The notes under the pieces are model-generated. The model was given only the letters and a program-made list of their open reading frames with translations. It searched no databases and was not told the DNA's origin. Shown here piece after piece: positions 5,633-6,961 of a stretch of DNA of 6,961 bases. The first letter of the stretch is position 1. Each line of letters begins with the position of its first letter. This DNA is from Candidatus Omnitrophota bacterium (GTDB lineage: Bacteria > Omnitrophota > Omnitrophia > Omnitrophales > JACQLI01): assembly GCA_016204125.1 (NCBI GenBank), contig JACQLI010000075.1:1-6961 (forward strand), written 5' to 3'. The position numbers and the translations under genes are program-made.

Positions 5633-5922
5633 TGGAAAACGAGAGAACGCAAGCTCGTACCCGAGAGGCAGTTGTTCTGAGGGATAAAGTGGATAAGACA
5701 CGAATTGTCTCAGTCACGAGACTTTTTAGGCATCCCAAGTTGCAAAAGGTTATTCGGAAGCGGGTTAAATACGCAGTTCATGACGAGAAAAACGAATCTC
5801 ACACGGGGGATAAGATTCGGATTATCGAGATCAGGCCCCTTTCTCGGACAAAAAGATGGCGGATGGTTAAGGTTGTCGAAAAAGCGAAACACAGCGAAGC
5901 AGTGCTGCTACGCAAGCAGTGA
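5632..5922 (+). CDS. rpsQ: 30S ribosomal protein S17
   Basis: S17 is an OB-fold primary binder of the 16S 5' domain. The 96-residue product (E. coli 84) has a charged N-terminal extension of about 10 residues, then EAVVLRDKVDKTRIVSV (12-28; usually GxVVSDKMDKT), a FRHPKLQKVIRKRVKYAVHDE segment (32-52, split motif), GDKIRIIEIRPLSRTKRWR (59-77) and a basic C-terminus. AAAGGA at 5617-5622 lies 9 nt upstream within rpmC. Its TGA is separated from the preferred rplN ATG by only 5 nt, so no promoter can lie between them outside coding sequence. Confidence 0.97.
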   Translation: MENERTQARTREAVVLRDKVDKTRIVSVTRLFRHPKLQKVIRKRVKYAVHDEKNESHTGDKIRIIEIRPLSRTKRWRMVKVVEKAKHSEAVLLRKQ

Positions 5923-5927
5923 TTGCT

Positions 5928-6296
5928 ATGATACAAATGCGGAGCATTTTAGAAATAGCGGACAATAGCGGCGCAAAGCGTGCCTCGATGATTGGTGTCA
6001 TTGGGCGTCGAGGAAAGCGGTCCGCCTCCGTGGGTGACATCATCACAGCAAATATTAAAGAAGCGATCCCTGAGTCAGCTGTTAAAAAGGGTGAGGTGGT
6101 TAGGGCGGTGGTGGTGAGAACGCGCTCACCCATCCGTCGTAAAGATGGAACCTATGTCCGTTTTGATTCGAATGCGATGGTGATTATTGATAACCAAAAG
6201 AATCCAAGAGGGACGCGTATTTTTGGCCCTGTTCCGCGAGAGTTACGCGATAAAGAATTTACAAAGATACTTTCTTTAGCACCAGAGGTTGTGTGA
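5928..6296 (+). CDS. rplN: 50S ribosomal protein L14
   Basis: L14 sits at the subunit interface and helps form intersubunit bridges with 16S rRNA; it is also the docking site of the silencing factor RsfS. The product is 122 residues (E. coli 123). The family start MIQMRSILEIADNSGAKRA supports ATG 5928; GTG 5919, which would overlap the rpsQ stop as GTGA, adds only MIA and is possible. Other motifs are RSASVGDIITANIKEAIP (31-48), KKGEVVRAVVVRT (53-65), RFDSNAMVIID (78-88), GTRIFGPVPRELRD (95-108) and ILSLAPEVV at the end. There is no obvious ribosome binding site, which suggests coupling to rpsQ. Confidence 0.97.
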   Translation: MIQMRSILEIADNSGAKRASMIGVIGRRGKRSASVGDIITANIKEAIPESAVKKGEVVRAVVVRTRSPIRRKDGTYVRFDSNAMVIIDNQKNPRGTRIFGPVPRELRDKEFTKILSLAPEVV

Positions 6297-6299
6297 TTC

Positions 6300-6614
6300 A
6301 TGAAGCTTAGAAAGAATGACATGGTAGCTGTCATGAGTGGGAAGGATCGAGGGAAAAAAGGGAAAATCCTCCAGGTCCTTTCTGAAAAGACGCGAGTTCT
6401 TATAGAGGGGATTAATTATCGGAAAGTTCACAAGAGGCCGACTCGCGATAATCCAAAAGGCGGAATCGTTCAGATGGAGACTCCCCTCGCGATTTCTAAT
6501 GTCATGTTGGTCTGCCCGCGTTGCGGTAAGACCGCAAGAGTAGGTCACACCCTTCTAGCGGATGGAACAAAACAGCGAATTTGTAAGAAGTGTAAGGAAA
6601 TACTTGAGAAATGA
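6300..6614 (+). CDS. rplX: 50S ribosomal protein L24, zinc-ribbon form
   Basis: L24 is an assembly initiator that binds 23S domain I near the tunnel exit. The 104-residue product (E. coli 104) has an N-terminal KOW domain: KLRKNDMVAVMSGKDRGKKG (2-21) and KILQVLSEKTRVLIEGIN (22-39). A central HKRPTRDNPKGGIVQMETPL (44-63) is typical. The C-terminal part carries four Cys, CPRC at 72-75 and CKKC at 95-98, a likely zinc ribbon seen in many but not all bacterial L24 proteins. GAGGT at 6285-6289 lies 10 nt upstream, inside rplN; the rplN stop is 3 nt before the ATG. The stop overlaps rplE as ATGA. Confidence 0.97.
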   Translation: MKLRKNDMVAVMSGKDRGKKGKILQVLSEKTRVLIEGINYRKVHKRPTRDNPKGGIVQMETPLAISNVMLVCPRCGKTARVGHTLLADGTKQRICKKCKEILEK

Positions 6615-6961
6615 AAACAGTAGATAAAGCACCGTCTCCGAGGCTTAGAACGAAATACCAAAAGGAGATTGTCGGTATCATGATGAAGGAATTCCATTAC
6701 GGCAATCCCAATGAAGTGCCTCGACTTGAGAAGATTGTGGTGAATATGGGTGTCAAAGAAGGAGCAACGGATATCAAAATTCTGGATGCAATGAGTCAGG
6801 ATCTCGCCCTGGTCACAGGTCAGAAACCCCTTGTGACAAGAGCCCGTAAGTCGATCTCTGCTTTCAAGCTCCGTGAAGGTTCCCCGATCGGGCTTAAAGT
6901 GACACTTCGCGGGATCCGCATGTATGAATTCATGGATCGACTCTTGAATGCCGCCATGCCC
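6611..6961 (+). CDS. rplE: 50S ribosomal protein L5, 3' truncated by window edge
   Basis: L5 binds 5S rRNA in the central protuberance and contacts P-site tRNA. The first 117 residues are visible, of about 180 in the family, and the frame is open to the last base. Motifs are PRLRTKYQKEIV (10-21), NPNEVPRLEKIVVNMGVKEG (31-50), TGQKPLVTRARKSISAFKLR (70-89, QKPxxTxARKSIxxFKLR signature) and GSPIGLKVTLRGIRMYEFMDRL (91-112, split motif). The start ATG overlaps the rplX TGA by 4 nt, with AAGGA 12 nt upstream as a weak, distant ribosome binding site. In E. coli the S8 feedback site on spc mRNA lies near this start; I see no clear S8-like hairpin here. Confidence 0.97.
   Translation, partial: MKTVDKAPSPRLRTKYQKEIVGIMMKEFHYGNPNEVPRLEKIVVNMGVKEGATDIKILDAMSQDLALVTGQKPLVTRARKSISAFKLREGSPIGLKVTLRGIRMYEFMDRLLNAAMP

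Noticed and set aside
5705..5968. Second + strand open frame spanning rpsQ and the rplN start
   Set aside because: It is a shadow of S17 and L14 codons, with no independent motif.
6812..6837. Inverted repeat GTCACA...TGTGAC considered as a terminator or S8-type site
   Set aside because: It lies inside rplE and encodes the conserved LVTGQKPLVT segment; there is no U-run and the stem is short and bulged.

Overview
The window is one unbroken stretch of bacterial translation genes, all on the + strand: the 3' end of fusA (EF-G), then the canonical S10-spc ribosomal protein order rpsJ, rplC, rplD, rplW, rplB, rpsS, rplV, rpsC, rplP, rpmC, rpsQ, rplN, rplX and the 5' part of rplE. Every product is recognisable from conserved family motifs. 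Both ends are cut: fusA begins before the window and rplE runs past it.

Packing is extreme. The largest gap between annotated genes is 18 nt (rplW to rplB), or 17 nt at rplC-rplD if the TTG start chosen here is right. Most junctions are ATGA or GTGA overlaps, a TAATG overlap, or longer overlaps (rpsC-rplP, rplP-rpmC). I see no terminator, no recognisable promoter, no RNA gene, no mobile element and no CRISPR. There is no room for an E. coli-style S10 leader between fusA and rpsJ, nor for a separate spc promoter between rpsQ and rplN. The inference is a single long transcript with translational coupling, joining str-type (fusA), S10-type and spc-type modules.

Organism: a bacterium of moderate GC. 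Three clues point loosely to the PVC/Omnitrophota side of the tree rather than to Proteobacteria or Firmicutes: fusA is followed directly by rpsJ with no tuf (as I recall for Chlamydia, where tuf lies near secE-nusG); L2 has the DHPMGGGEG variant; and L3 and L22 carry long Lys/Glu/Gln/Ala-rich C-terminal tails. This is an inference and needs a phylogeny.

The genes build the ribosome around the 23S/16S cores: L3, L4, L2, L22, L23, L29, L24, L16, L14 and L5 on the 50S subunit, S10, S19, S3 and S17 on the 30S subunit, with EF-G driving translocation. I find no novel system. The points worth a second look are the start of rplD, which has no ATG or GTG at the expected place; the related low-complexity tails on L3 and L22; the missing tuf; and a divergent S10 loop at the site linked to tetracycline-class resistance.
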